From NCBI RefSeq assembly GCF_004795835.1, contig NZ_CP039249.1, positions 682,001-746,000 on the forward strand: a stretch of DNA of 64,000 nucleotides, in the 5' to 3' direction. This stretch comes from Sphingomonas sp. PAMC26645 (lineage in GTDB: Bacteria; Pseudomonadota; Alphaproteobacteria; Sphingomonadales; Sphingomonadaceae). Of the stretch, positions 8,144 to 16,855 are shown piece by piece. The notes under the pieces were generated by a model. That model worked only from the letters and a program-made list of their open reading frames with translations. It searched no databases and was not told the origin of the DNA. The position numbers were made by a program, and so were the translations under genes. How positions within the stretch are numbered: position 1 is the first letter of the stretch; each line of letters begins with the position of its first letter.

Positions 8144-9151
8144 CTAACCAGCCCGCACCCATCCTTCAAGCTCGCGCGCCAAAATGCTGCGCAACATTTC
8201 CACGCCGACCGGGCTGTCGTTGAGGCAGGGGAGATAGGCGAAGTGGGTGCCGCCAGCCTCTTCGAAGCTCTCGCGACCGCGGATCGACAGTTCCTCTAGC
8301 GTCTCCAGGCAATCGGCGGAGAAGCCCGGCGCGAAGATCGCTACCTTGGTCTTGCCCGCCTTGGCGAGCGCGACGAGCGTCTCGTCGGTCGCCGGCCCGA
8401 GCCACTTCTGCGGCCCGAACCGCGACTGGAACGCGATCGTCAGCTCGCGGCCCATCCGCTCGCCGAGCAACCGCGCGGTCTTCTGGCAGTGGCAGTGATA
8501 CGGATCGCCCTGCTGCAACGTCCGTTTCGGCATCCCGTGGAAGCTGGCCACGATCGCGTCGGGGGTAAAGTCGAGCGCCGACAGCCCCTCTTCGAGCGAG
8601 TCCTTCAGCGCCTCGATATAGCGCGTGTCGTCATAGTAAGGCGGCAGCGTGCGGATCGCCGGCTGCCAGCGCAGACCGGCGAGATGCTTGAACGCCTTGT
8701 CGTTCGCGGTCGCGGTCGTTGCTGCGCAATATTGCGGGTAGAGCGGCGCGAGCAGGATGCGTTCGCAGCCCGCCGCCTTCATCGCGGTCAGCCGGTCCGA
8801 GATCGACGGATTGCCGTAGCGCATCGCCCAGTCGACCAGCACTTCCGGCCCGAACGAATCCTTCAGCGCGGCCGCCTGCAACCGCGTGATCGCGGCAAGC
8901 GGCGAACCGTCCTCGCGCCAGACTTGCGAATAGGCGTGGGCGGACTTTTTCGGGCGGGTGTTGAGGATGATGCCGCGCAGGATCGGCTGCCACGCGATCT
9001 GCGGGATCTCGACGACGCGCGAATCGGACAGGAACTCGCCGAGATAGCGCTTCACCGATTTCGCATCGGGGCCATCGGGGGTGCCGAGGTTCATCAGCAG
9101 AACGCCGATCTTGGGTTTCGGAATCGGGGGATGATCGGGGGGCAGGGTCAT
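8144..9151 (-). CDS. hemH: Ferrochelatase HemH
   Basis: HemH inserts Fe(II) into protoporphyrin IX as the last step of heme synthesis. The 335 residues open with IGVLLMNLGTPDGP, and the metal-site residues His205 (VASFHGMPKRT) and Glu283 (CLETLEEL) are present. The start ATG at 9151 overlaps the stop of the upstream molybdenum hydroxylase gene (ATGA), indicating translational coupling; the open frame continues far upstream but only as antisense-like noise. No clear C-terminal iron-sulfur cysteine cluster is visible. The other heme gene in the window, hemA, is 45 kb away. Confidence 0.96.
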   Translation of the reverse strand: MTLPPDHPPIPKPKIGVLLMNLGTPDGPDAKSVKRYLGEFLSDSRVVEIPQIAWQPILRGIILNTRPKKSAHAYSQVWREDGSPLAAITRLQAAALKDSFGPEVLVDWAMRYGNPSISDRLTAMKAAGCERILLAPLYPQYCAATTATANDKAFKHLAGLRWQPAIRTLPPYYDDTRYIEALKDSLEEGLSALDFTPDAIVASFHGMPKRTLQQGDPYHCHCQKTARLLGERMGRELTIAFQSRFGPQKWLGPATDETLVALAKAGKTKVAIFAPGFSADCLETLEELSIRGRESFEEAGGTHFAYLPCLNDSPVGVEMLRSILARELEGWVRAG

Positions 9152-11334
9152 GGCGCTGGTCTTAAAGGCAAATTGCGGATGCGGAAGCCCGTTGACGCAT
9201 AGAGCGCGTTGGCGATCGCCGGCGCGACCGCGGGGACGCCGAGTTCGCCGACGCCGCCGGGCGCTTCGTCGCTGCGGATCACCTCGACCGTGATGTCGGG
9301 TGTGTCGGCGAGCCTTGGCAGGCCGATCGTGTCGAACCCGCGTGCGTCGGCGAGGCCGCGGGTGAAACCGGTCGATGCGCCGAGTGCGGCGGCCATGCCG
9401 AAGATCAGCCCACCCTCGATCTGTTGGCGAACGATGTCGGGGTTGATCTGCGCACCGCAATCGACCGCGGCGACGAGGCGGTCGACCACCAGCCGCTGGT
9501 CGGGGCCGATGTGCGCCTCCGCCATGACCGCGATGTAGCTGCCGCGGAACGCGTGGGCGGCGATGCCCTGGCCGCTGCCGGCGACGCCGCCGTCCCAGCC
9601 GCCGAGCGCCGCCGCGGTCGACAGGCAGCGCGCGAGTCTCGGTTCGCCGCCGAGCATGGCAATGCGAAACGACATCGGTTCGGACTGGGCCACGCGCGCG
9701 AGTTCGTCGAGAAAGCATTCGGTGAAGAACGCGGTGTAGCCATGCGCGCCGCCGCGGAGGTGGCCGGTCGGGATGCCGATCTCGGAGGGGTGATGCTCGA
9801 TCGCGTAGGCGGGGATGCGATAGACGGGCGCCGCGCCCGCGACGGCGTAGCGGTCGCCTTTGACGCCGATCAGCGCGGCTTCGGTCGCGAGGCCCGGCAT
9901 CATCCGGCGTGCCATCTCGGCGCCGGTCGAGGGGGCGGCGATGTTCGCGCTCCAGCCCATGATCGCGCCGTTGGGGGCGAGCCGTGCGGCCATCTTTGCG
10001 ACCGCGGGTGGGCGGTAGTGATCGTGGAGCGAATCCTCGCCGCGCGACCAGACGAGGCTGACCGGGCGACGGAGTTTGACCGCGAGCACCGCCGCCTGTT
10101 CTGCGACATCGTGTTCGAGCGCGGCGCCGAACGATCCGCCGATGAGCATCGGATGGACGACGACGGCGTCTTCGCTGAGGCCCGTCGCGCGTGCCGCTGC
10201 CGATCGTGCGAGCCCCGGCGCTTGCGTTGCCAGCCAGAGTTCGAGGCGGCCGTTGGAGAAAGAGGCGGTCGCGCTGCGGGTCTCGATCGCTACGTGCAGG
10301 CCGAAGCCCGTGCGGTAGGTCGCGGTGACGAGCTTGGCGCCCTGGAAGGTTGCGGCGACATCTCCCGCGGAGGCCATCTGCGTTCCTGGACGGATTAGCG
10401 CGGCGTCCAGTGCTGCGTCGATCGACCTGGTATCGGGGAGGGGAGCGTCGTTCTCGAATCGCGGGGCGAGGGCGTCGAGCGCCTTTTGTGCGGCCCACCC
10501 TGTTGTCGCGACGGCTGCGACCCAGCGCGGGTTCTCGACCACCGACAGCACGCCGCGGATCCGGTCGGCGGCAGCGCGGTCGACCCTAGTCAGGCGACCG
10601 CCGACGGGGCCTTGGCGGATCGCGGCGTGGACCATGTCGGCAAGGCGGACGTCGCCGGCGAAATTGGCCGAGCCGTCGACTTTCGAGGGTGTGTCGAGGC
10701 GGGGGACGGATTTGCCGACCAGCTTGCCTGCACCCTGGATGCCGAGTGGGAGGGGATCGGGGAGCGTGAACTTCGCGGCCTCTTCGGCGAGTTCGGCGAA
10801 GCGGATGCGCTTGGTTTGGTAGGTGCAGAAGCCGGCGTCGACGTTGACCTGGGTCCAGTCGGCGTCCCAGCGTTTTGCCGCCGCCATGCAGAGCAGCGCG
10901 CGGGCGCCTGCGCCGGCCTCGCGGCAGGCTTGTTCGAACATCCGGATCGAGCTCGATCCGCCGGTCAGCATCGGTGGCTGCGTCGTGCCTTGCGGGAGGC
11001 GGTCGAGCAGACCTTCGAACAGGTCGCGTGTGCCGATCGGGTTGGCGTAGAGCGGGTTGAGGGGGGCGGGCTCGACGCCGATCGTGCGCCAGTCCGCGCC
11101 GAGCTCGTCCGCGACGATCTGGGGGAGCGTCGTGTAGACGCCCTGGCCGTGTTCGACCTGCGGGACGGCGACGGTGACATGGCCGTCGGTACCGATCTTG
11201 AGCCATGCGCCGAACGGGGTTTCGCCGGGGTTGGCGACGAGGTTTGGGGCGTAGGTTCGTGGCCAGAGGCTCCAGGCGACGACGAGGCCGATCCCTGCGC
11301 CGCCGCCGACGAGTATGCTGCGCCTGTTGATCAT
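9148..11334 (-). CDS. Molybdopterin-binding xanthine dehydrogenase-family large subunit (IorB-like)
   Basis: A 728-residue protein with a twin-arginine-like start (NRRSILVGGG) and hydrophobic segment, suggesting periplasmic or membrane-facing export. It has the molybdenum-hydroxylase body: GGSSSIRM, a GGSFG loop, HLRGGAHGYTAFFTE, and the C-terminal GGVGELGVPAVAPAIANAL with the catalytic glutamate. Organisation resembles the beta subunit of isoquinoline 1-oxidoreductase and related aldehyde dehydrogenases. The expected small two-[2Fe-2S] subunit is not adjacent. The stop overlaps the hemH start, so the two are translated from one message. Substrate unknown. Confidence 0.88.
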   Translation of the reverse strand: MINRRSILVGGGAGIGLVVAWSLWPRTYAPNLVANPGETPFGAWLKIGTDGHVTVAVPQVEHGQGVYTTLPQIVADELGADWRTIGVEPAPLNPLYANPIGTRDLFEGLLDRLPQGTTQPPMLTGGSSSIRMFEQACREAGAGARALLCMAAAKRWDADWTQVNVDAGFCTYQTKRIRFAELAEEAAKFTLPDPLPLGIQGAGKLVGKSVPRLDTPSKVDGSANFAGDVRLADMVHAAIRQGPVGGRLTRVDRAAADRIRGVLSVVENPRWVAAVATTGWAAQKALDALAPRFENDAPLPDTRSIDAALDAALIRPGTQMASAGDVAATFQGAKLVTATYRTGFGLHVAIETRSATASFSNGRLELWLATQAPGLARSAAARATGLSEDAVVVHPMLIGGSFGAALEHDVAEQAAVLAVKLRRPVSLVWSRGEDSLHDHYRPPAVAKMAARLAPNGAIMGWSANIAAPSTGAEMARRMMPGLATEAALIGVKGDRYAVAGAAPVYRIPAYAIEHHPSEIGIPTGHLRGGAHGYTAFFTECFLDELARVAQSEPMSFRIAMLGGEPRLARCLSTAAALGGWDGGVAGSGQGIAAHAFRGSYIAVMAEAHIGPDQRLVVDRLVAAVDCGAQINPDIVRQQIEGGLIFGMAAALGASTGFTRGLADARGFDTIGLPRLADTPDITVEVIRSDEAPGGVGELGVPAVAPAIANALYASTGFRIRNLPLRPAP

Positions 11335-11347
11335 GAGGGGGCTCTAA

Positions 11348-11490
11348 TCCTTCTCCCCCACGGGGAGAAGGTGGCGCGGCAGCGTCGGATGAGGGGGAGT
11401 GGGTCTCCGGGACTGTGCCGGGAGTCTCACTGCCCCTCTCCCTTCCGTCGCCAAGCGGCTCCTCCCTCCCTCTCCCCGGAGGGGCGAGGG
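11348..11490. repeat. Family C composite palindromic repeat, copy 2
   Basis: The left hairpin CCTTCTCCCCCACGGGGAGAAGG and the right end CCCTCTCCCCGGAGGGGCGAGGG enclose a core of about 90 nt with its own complementary segments (GGATGAGGGGGAGTG and CACTGCCCCTCTCCC). It fills nearly all of the space between the acyl-CoA synthetase and molybdenum hydroxylase genes. Confidence 0.8.
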
Positions 11491-11494
11491 ACTT

Positions 11495-13183
11495 TTAGGC
11501 CAGGGCTCTATACGTGGCCTTGAGCGAGACCTTGTCGATCTTCTCCGTCCCCAGTCTTGGCAGCGGCTCTTCCGAAATCCAGATCCGCTGCGGTATCTTG
11601 AACGCGGCGATATGCTGGTGGAGGAACGCAGTCAGGTCGTCCGGGGTCAGCGTCTCGCCGTCCTGCGGCACGACCACCGCGCCGGGGAATTCGCCGAATC
11701 GCTCGTCCGCTAGCCCGAAGACCGCAGCCTCCGCGACCGCTGAGTGTTCGTACAACGCAGCCTCGACCTCCTGGCACGAGATGTTCTCGCCGCCGCGGAT
11801 GATGATGTCTTTCTTGCGGTCGACGATGAACAGATAGCCGTCCTCGTCGAGGTAGCCGATGTCGCCGGTGCGGAAATAGCCATCCGACGTGAACGCTGCG
11901 GCGGTGGCGTCGGGGCGGTTCCAATATTCCTTGAAGTTGCAGATCGTGCGGATGCAGACCTCGCCTCGCTGGCCCTGGTCGAGCGGGTGACCGGCATCGT
12001 CGAGGATCGCGAGGTCGACCAATGGCGCGCCGGGGCGGCCGGCGGAATTGGGCTTGGCGAGATAATTGCCGCGCCAGTTGCCGGTGCCGACCGCGTTGGT
12101 CTCGGTCAGGCCATAGCCGATTAGCGGTGCGCTGCCGCCCATCTCCTCGTCGATGCGGCGGACGTGATCGACCGGGCGGGGTGCGCCCCCCGCGGCGAAA
12201 TCGGTGACGGTCGACAGGTCGTAGTTCGCGCGGTCGGGGTGGTTGAGGATCTCGAAGCTCATTAGCGGCACGCCGACGAAATAGGTGACGCCCTCCGCCT
12301 CGATCAGCCGCATCGCTTCGCCTGCATCCCATTTCGGCATCAGCACGAGCTTTCGCCCCATCGCGAAGCTCTGGAGGAAGACCGGCACTTCGCCCGTGAT
12401 GTGGAACAGCGGGATCGTCAGCAGCGTGACCGGCTGGCCGACCGGCGGATTGCCTTGCGCGGTGGCGATCCCGACCATCATCATCGCCTGGCCGAGATAA
12501 TTGAAGATCCCCTGCACGACCGCGCGATGTTCGGAGAGCGCACCCTTCGACTGGCCGGTCGAGCCGCTGGTGAACAGGATGGTGGCATGATCCTCCGGCC
12601 CGAGCAGCGGGAGGTCGGCGGTGTGATCGTCTTTCGCGAACACGGTTCCAAGCGCAGCGTCGAGTTCGCGCGAATCGTCGATCTCGACCACCGGCGCGCG
12701 TAGACCTGCGATCTGCGCGAGTCGCTTCACGCGGGGCGGGTCGGCGAAGACTAGCGTGCAATCGACCTCGCCGATCGCGGTCTCCAGCTCCTCCGACTGC
12801 CACCAGCCGTTGAGCAGGGTCGCGACGCCGCCGGCCATGATGATGCCCATGTAGAGGACGATCCAAGACGGCGAGTTGCGCATCGCGATGCCGACTCGGT
12901 CGCCTTTTTCGATGCCGTAGCCGCTGACGAGGGCGCGGGCGGTGCGCTCGGCGGCGGCGTAGACTTGGCCGAAGGTTAGTCGTTCGTTCCCTGCGACGAG
13001 GAAGACGGCGTCGCGGTGCTCGTTGGCGTAGTGTGCGAAATAATAGCTGAGCGCGGGCGGGGCGGCGGCGATTGTCGGCAGCGTGACGCCGAACCGCTCG
13101 GCCGATCCGAGCGCGAGCATGCCGTTGGGCGCGGTCAGCGCGGCCATCGTCGAATCCATAGCCAGGTCCAGCTCGGTCCGCAT
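11495..13183 (-). CDS. AMP-forming acyl-CoA synthetase
   Basis: A 562-residue class I adenylate-forming enzyme that activates a carboxylic acid to acyl-AMP and then acyl-CoA. Motifs in order: the P-loop [14 protein letters not shown], the AMP-site [45 protein letters not shown], and the C-terminal lysine in [15 protein letters not shown]. It resembles long/medium-chain fatty acyl-CoA ligases; substrate not predictable. ATG 13183 has a strong AGGAGAG site. It diverges from lgt and is separated from the downstream hydroxylase gene by a family C repeat. Confidence 0.9.
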   Translation of the reverse strand: MRTELDLAMDSTMAALTAPNGMLALGSAERFGVTLPTIAAAPPALSYYFAHYANEHRDAVFLVAGNERLTFGQVYAAAERTARALVSGYGIEKGDRVGIAMRNSPSWIVLYMGIIMAGGVATLLNGWWQSEELETAIGEVDCTLVFADPPRVKRLAQIAGLRAPVVEIDDSRELDAALGTVFAKDDHTADLPLLGPEDHATILFTSGSTGQSKGALSEHRAVVQGIFNYLGQAMMMVGIATAQGNPPVGQPVTLLTIPLFHITGEVPVFLQSFAMGRKLVLMPKWDAGEAMRLIEAEGVTYFVGVPLMSFEILNHPDRANYDLSTVTDFAAGGAPRPVDHVRRIDEEMGGSAPLIGYGLTETNAVGTGNWRGNYLAKPNSAGRPGAPLVDLAILDDAGHPLDQGQRGEVCIRTICNFKEYWNRPDATAAAFTSDGYFRTGDIGYLDEDGYLFIVDRKKDIIIRGGENISCQEVEAALYEHSAVAEAAVFGLADERFGEFPGAVVVPQDGETLTPDDLTAFLHQHIAAFKIPQRIWISEEPLPRLGTEKIDKVSLKATYRALA

Positions 13184-13266
13184 ATCGCTCTCCTACTGTG
13201 GGCTTATCGCCCTTGGTCTTATCAAGTCCGGCCTTTATGCAGGGGCGAACGCGTGGGGAAAAGCCT

Positions 13267-14172
13267 TTGATCCTGTCGACCATCACCGCCGCTGCGGGCG
13301 CCGTAGCGCCTGCCGTCGGCAGTCACATCCGTTTCGAGGATCTGGGGCTGCACCCCGACGTCTTCTCGATCGGCTTCTTCACGCTGCGCTGGTACAGCCT
13401 TGCCTATATCGGCGGGATCCTGCTCGGCTGGTGGTATCTGCTGAAGCTGCTCGCCCAGCCCGGCGCACCGATGGCGCGGCGGCATGCCGACGACCTGGTG
13501 TTCTACGCGACGCTCGGCATCATCCTCGGCGGGCGGCTCGGGTATGTGATCTTCTATGCGCCCGAGATGTTCCTGCATCCCTTGCGGATCTTCCGGCTCT
13601 GGGATGGCGGCATGTCGTTCCACGGTGGCGTCATCGGCACGTCGATCGGGCTGATCTTGTTTGCGCGAAAGCATCAGCTCAACTGGCTGCTCGTGCACGA
13701 TTATATCGCGTGCTGCGTACCGTTCGGGCTGTTCTTCGGGCGGCTGGCGAACTTCGTGAATGGCGAACTGTGGGGCAAGCCGACCGATGTTGCGTGGGGG
13801 ATCATCTTCGAGCGCACGGTGCCGTTCGGCATGGTCGAGCCGGCGCGGCATCCGAGTCAGCTATACGAGGCGGGGCTGGAGGGCGTGGTCCTGTTCGCGC
13901 TGCTCTGGTTCGCGTTCTGGAAGACCAAGGCGCGGTACGATCCGGGCAAGCTCGTCGGGTTGTTCGTGCTGGGGTACGGGATCGCGCGGTTTACCGTGGA
14001 GTTCTTCCGCGAGCCGGATTCGCAGCTGCGGGCGTTTGCCGAGCATACCGGGCTGCACATGGGGCAGTGGTTGTGCGTGCCGATGATCGTCGGTGGCGCG
14101 TATCTGGTGGCGACATCGGCCAAGCGGCGCGTGCGGGTCGAGCCGATCGCGGGGACGGCGAGCGTCGCCTGA
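13267..14172 (+). CDS. lgt: Prolipoprotein diacylglyceryl transferase Lgt
   Basis: Lgt attaches diacylglycerol to the lipobox cysteine of prelipoproteins in the inner membrane. The roughly 300 residues form about seven transmembrane segments with the signature [17 protein letters not shown], and SFHGGVIG and [12 protein letters not shown] contain the expected essential His and Arg region residues. The start is uncertain: TTG 13267 has GGGGAAA upstream and fits family N-termini; ATG 13237 would add ten residues. It is divergent from the acyl-CoA synthetase gene and upstream of the MidA-type methyltransferase and GNAT genes. Confidence 0.93.
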   Translation: MILSTITAAAGAVAPAVGSHIRFEDLGLHPDVFSIGFFTLRWYSLAYIGGILLGWWYLLKLLAQPGAPMARRHADDLVFYATLGIILGGRLGYVIFYAPEMFLHPLRIFRLWDGGMSFHGGVIGTSIGLILFARKHQLNWLLVHDYIACCVPFGLFFGRLANFVNGELWGKPTDVAWGIIFERTVPFGMVEPARHPSQLYEAGLEGVVLFALLWFAFWKTKARYDPGKLVGLFVLGYGIARFTVEFFREPDSQLRAFAEHTGLHMGQWLCVPMIVGGAYLVATSAKRRVRVEPIAGTASVA

Positions 14173-14196
14173 CGCCCCTTCCTTCGAATAGAAGCA

Positions 14197-14300
14197 CCAC
14201 CCCGGCGGAGGCCGGGGCCCAAGTGGAACGTCCATAGTGACATGCGTTGCGCGTCGTTACATCGACCTTCCCAATTGGGCCCCGGCCTCCGCCGGGGTGG
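14197..14300. repeat. Family A composite inverted repeat, copy 1
   Basis: The left arm CCACCCCGGCGGAGGCCGGG plus GCCCAAGTGG pairs with the right arm CCAATTGGGCCCCGGCCTCC plus GCCGGGGTGG, around a core containing GTGACATGCG...CGCGTCGTTAC. It ends 13 nt before the ATG of the MidA-type gene, so it forms most of that 5' leader. Confidence 0.9.
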
Positions 14301-14313
14301 TAGAGAGGTTCAG

Positions 14314-15351
14314 ATGACCGACACCGCCCTTCCCGAACGCCTCGCCCGAGCGATCGCGCTCGCAGGTCCGATCCCCGTCGCGCAGTATATGGCGGCGGCG
14401 AACGCGCACTATTATGCGACGCACGATCCGCTGGGGGCGGGGGGCGACTTCACCACCGCGCCCGAGATCAGCCAGATGTTCGGCGAGCTTGTCGGCCTCT
14501 GGTGCGCCGATCTATGGGACCGCGCCGGACGGCCGGACGTGGCGTGGGTCGAGCTCGGGCCGGGCCGCGGGACGCTTGCCGCGGACGCCATGCGCGCGAT
14601 GACTAAGGCTGGGCTCACGCCCCCCGTACATTTCGTCGAGACCAGCCCGGCGTTGCGAAAAGCTCAAGCCGAGCGCGTGCCGGACGCGACGTGGCACGAC
14701 GCGGTCGACACGCTGCCCACCGATCGCCCGCTGATCGTCGTCGCCAACGAGTTCTTCGATGCGCTGCCCATCCGCCAGCTCGTCAAGCGCGAGCAATGGC
14801 ACGAACGCCTGGTCGCGGCACAGGACTTGCTGTTCCTGCCGATCGCCGGCAAGCCGCTGCCTGATGCGGTCATCCCCGAGCCGTTCCGCGACGCCCCCGC
14901 AGGCTCGATCCTGGAAACCTCGCCTGCAGCCGTGACGATCATTCGCGGTCTCGCTAAGCGGATCGCCGCGCAGGGCGGTGCGCTGATCGCGGTCGACTAT
15001 GGCTATGAGGGGCCGGCGCTCGGCGACACGTTGCAGGCGGTGCGTAGGCATGCGTTCGCCAATCCGTTCGAGGCGCCGGGCGAGCACGACCTGACTGCGC
15101 ATGTCGACTTCACCACGCTCGCCGCCGCGGCACAGGCCGAGGGTGCGGTGGCGTGGGGGCCGGTGACGCAACGCGACCTGCTCGGTGCGCTCGGGATCGA
15201 TTCGCGGACGTCGGCGCTCGCCAAGGCGTCGCCTGCGCGGGCGGAGGCATTGGCGGCGGATCGGAGGAGGTTGATGGACGACATGGGTACGCTCTTCAAA
15301 GCGCTCGCGATCACCGCGCCGACTTGGCCGATCCCGGCGGCGTTTGCATGA
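14314..15351 (+). CDS. MidA/NDUFAF7-family SAM-dependent methyltransferase
   Basis: A 345-residue class I methyltransferase of the COG1565/DUF185 group; the mitochondrial relative NDUFAF7 methylates an arginine of complex I. The SAM loop WVELGPGRGTLAADAMRA, HFVETSPALRKAQ, ANEFFDALPIRQ and ALIAVDYGYEGPALGDTLQAVRRH are typical. ATG 14314 follows AGAGAGG. Its stop overlaps the ATG of the downstream GNAT gene (ATGA). Target protein in bacteria not established here. Confidence 0.92.
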   Translation: MTDTALPERLARAIALAGPIPVAQYMAAANAHYYATHDPLGAGGDFTTAPEISQMFGELVGLWCADLWDRAGRPDVAWVELGPGRGTLAADAMRAMTKAGLTPPVHFVETSPALRKAQAERVPDATWHDAVDTLPTDRPLIVVANEFFDALPIRQLVKREQWHERLVAAQDLLFLPIAGKPLPDAVIPEPFRDAPAGSILETSPAAVTIIRGLAKRIAAQGGALIAVDYGYEGPALGDTLQAVRRHAFANPFEAPGEHDLTAHVDFTTLAAAAQAEGAVAWGPVTQRDLLGALGIDSRTSALAKASPARAEALAADRRRLMDDMGTLFKALAITAPTWPIPAAFA

Positions 15352-15860
15352 TCGCCTATCGCAATGCGGTGCCTGCCGACGGTGCAGAACTCGCTGCAAT
15401 GGCGAAGCGGTCGTTTACCGACACGTTCGGTACGCTGTATCGCCCTGAAGATCTTGCCGCCTTCCTCGACCAGACGTTCGGCGAGACGGGGTTGCCGGCT
15501 CAACTGTCCGACCCTGCCTTCACGGTGCGCGTCGCGGTAGACGCGGCGGGTGCGATCGTCGGGTTTGCGAAGATCGGCCCGGTGGCGTTTCCTGGCGATT
15601 GGCCTGCGTCCGCGATCGAACTTCATCAGCTTTACGTGCGGGGTGACCAGCATGGTGCGGGTGTCGGCCCTGCGTTGATGGAGTGGGCGATTGATGTTGC
15701 GCGCGCCGATGGGCGGACGGAAATGATCCTGAGCGTGTATGTGGATAACCACCGGGCTCACCGGTTCTATCAGCGCTACGGCTTCGTCGAAATCGGGCGG
15801 TATTTGTTCATGGTTGGGGAGCAGCCTGACGATGACCGAATCATGCGGCTCGTGTTGTGA
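15348..15860 (+). CDS. GNAT family N-acetyltransferase
   Basis: A 170-residue acetyltransferase with a GNAT fold. ELHQLYVRGDQHGAGVGPALMEWAI contains the acetyl-CoA pyrophosphate loop (Q/R-x-x-G-x-G/A form), and the C-terminal HRFYQRYGFVEIGRY is the usual final strand-helix. It starts by ATGA overlap with the MidA-type methyltransferase stop, so the pair is likely translated together. A family A repeat follows. The acceptor could be an amine, an aminoglycoside or a protein N-terminus and cannot be inferred. Confidence 0.9.
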   Translation: MIAYRNAVPADGAELAAMAKRSFTDTFGTLYRPEDLAAFLDQTFGETGLPAQLSDPAFTVRVAVDAAGAIVGFAKIGPVAFPGDWPASAIELHQLYVRGDQHGAGVGPALMEWAIDVARADGRTEMILSVYVDNHRAHRFYQRYGFVEIGRYLFMVGEQPDDDRIMRLVL

Positions 15861-15893
15861 TGGTCGGTGCTACCAGCATCGCGCGGAACGGTA

Positions 15894-15997
15894 CCACCCC
15901 GGCGGAGGCCGGGGCCCAATTGGAAAGGTCGCAGTAATGTTGCGCAGTCCCCTGTTAGCAACGTCCCCCAATTGGGCCCCGGCCTTCGCCGGGGTGG
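15894..15997. repeat. Family A composite inverted repeat, copy 2
   Basis: CCACCCCGGCGGAGGCCGGG plus GCCCAATTGG at the left pairs with CCAATTGGGCCCCGGCCTTC plus GCCGGGGTGG at the right, over a core of about 45 nt. It ends 22 nt before the start of the PgeF/YfiH-family gene. Confidence 0.9.
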
Positions 15998-16019
15998 AGC
16001 TATGGGAGGGGCGGTCGCT

Positions 16020-16778
16020 ATGACCATCGACGCGATCAGGGCGAAGGGGCTTGGCGACATCCCGCATGGCTTTCTCGGCCGGCGTGGCGGCGTCTCGACT
16101 GGCGCGTATGCGAGTCTCAACGTCGGCATCGGATCCGACGACGACCCTGCCAGCATCGCAGAGAACCGCCGCCGGGCGAGCGAGGCGGTACTGCCGGGCG
16201 CGAGACTCGTCGGTCTCTACCAGGTCCATTCCGCCGACGCGGTCACCGTGATCGAGCCGTTCGGCGACGCGATCCGTCCACACGCGGATGCGCTGGTCAC
16301 CAACCGTCCCGGCCTTGCACTCGGCATCCTCACCGCGGACTGCGCGCCCGTATTGTTCGCCGACCGTGAAGCCGGCGTCGTCGCGGCCGCGCATGCTGGG
16401 TGGAAGGGTGCGCTCGGCGGCGTCACCGATGCGACGATCCTCGCAATGGAGGCGATCGGTGCGCACCGCGACCGGATCGTCGCTGCGGTCGGGCCGTGTA
16501 TCGCGCGCGCCAGCTACGAGGTCGACGACGGCTTCATCCGCCGGTTCTGCGAGGCGGATCCGGAGAACGAACGCTTCTTCGCGGACGGTCGTGCTGATCA
16601 CTACCAGTTCGACCTGGAGGCCTATGTCGTCAGCCGGCTCGCGGTCGCCGGGATCGGCCGGATCGAGGCGCTCGGGCTCGACACGTACACCGATGACGAT
16701 CGCTTCTTCAGCTATCGGCGCGCGACCCATCGCGGCGAGCCCTCCTATGGGCGCCAGATCAGCATCATCGGCCTGTAA
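16020..16778 (+). CDS. pgeF: YfiH/PgeF family purine nucleoside phosphorylase (laccase-domain protein)
   Basis: A 252-residue DUF152 protein. The zinc-site and active-site segments are present: HADALVTNRPGLALGILTADCAPVLF, VAAAHAGWKGALGG and AAVGPCI, with the conserved Cys and His residues. Family members phosphorolyse or hydrolyse purine nucleosides and edit peptidoglycan stems (PgeF), although they were once called polyphenol oxidases. ATG 16020 has GGGAGGGG 11-17 nt upstream. The preceding family A repeat lies within its leader. Confidence 0.92.
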   Translation: MTIDAIRAKGLGDIPHGFLGRRGGVSTGAYASLNVGIGSDDDPASIAENRRRASEAVLPGARLVGLYQVHSADAVTVIEPFGDAIRPHADALVTNRPGLALGILTADCAPVLFADREAGVVAAAHAGWKGALGGVTDATILAMEAIGAHRDRIVAAVGPCIARASYEVDDGFIRRFCEADPENERFFADGRADHYQFDLEAYVVSRLAVAGIGRIEALGLDTYTDDDRFFSYRRATHRGEPSYGRQISIIGL

Positions 16779-16855
16779 CGGCTCCCAAAGCCCTCGCCGG
16801 TCGTTTAGGCTCCGAACATCGGCTCGCATAAGACGGGCCACGCAGGAGCATATTG

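Noticed and set aside
7049..8299. 416-residue plus-strand frame across phaB
   Set aside because: Covers a palindromic repeat and the reverse of phaB; no recognisable domain.
9152..10498. Upstream in-frame extension of hemH
   Set aside because: The frame stays open by GC bias, but ferrochelatase similarity starts at ATG 9151 and the extension is antisense-like Arg-rich sequence within the hydroxylase gene on the same strand in another frame.
16779..16855. Possible SAM riboswitch before the cystathionine gamma-synthase family gene
   Set aside because: Only 77 nt are available and I could not match the conserved pseudoknot of SAM-II or SAM/SAH classes; an Infernal/Rfam scan would decide.
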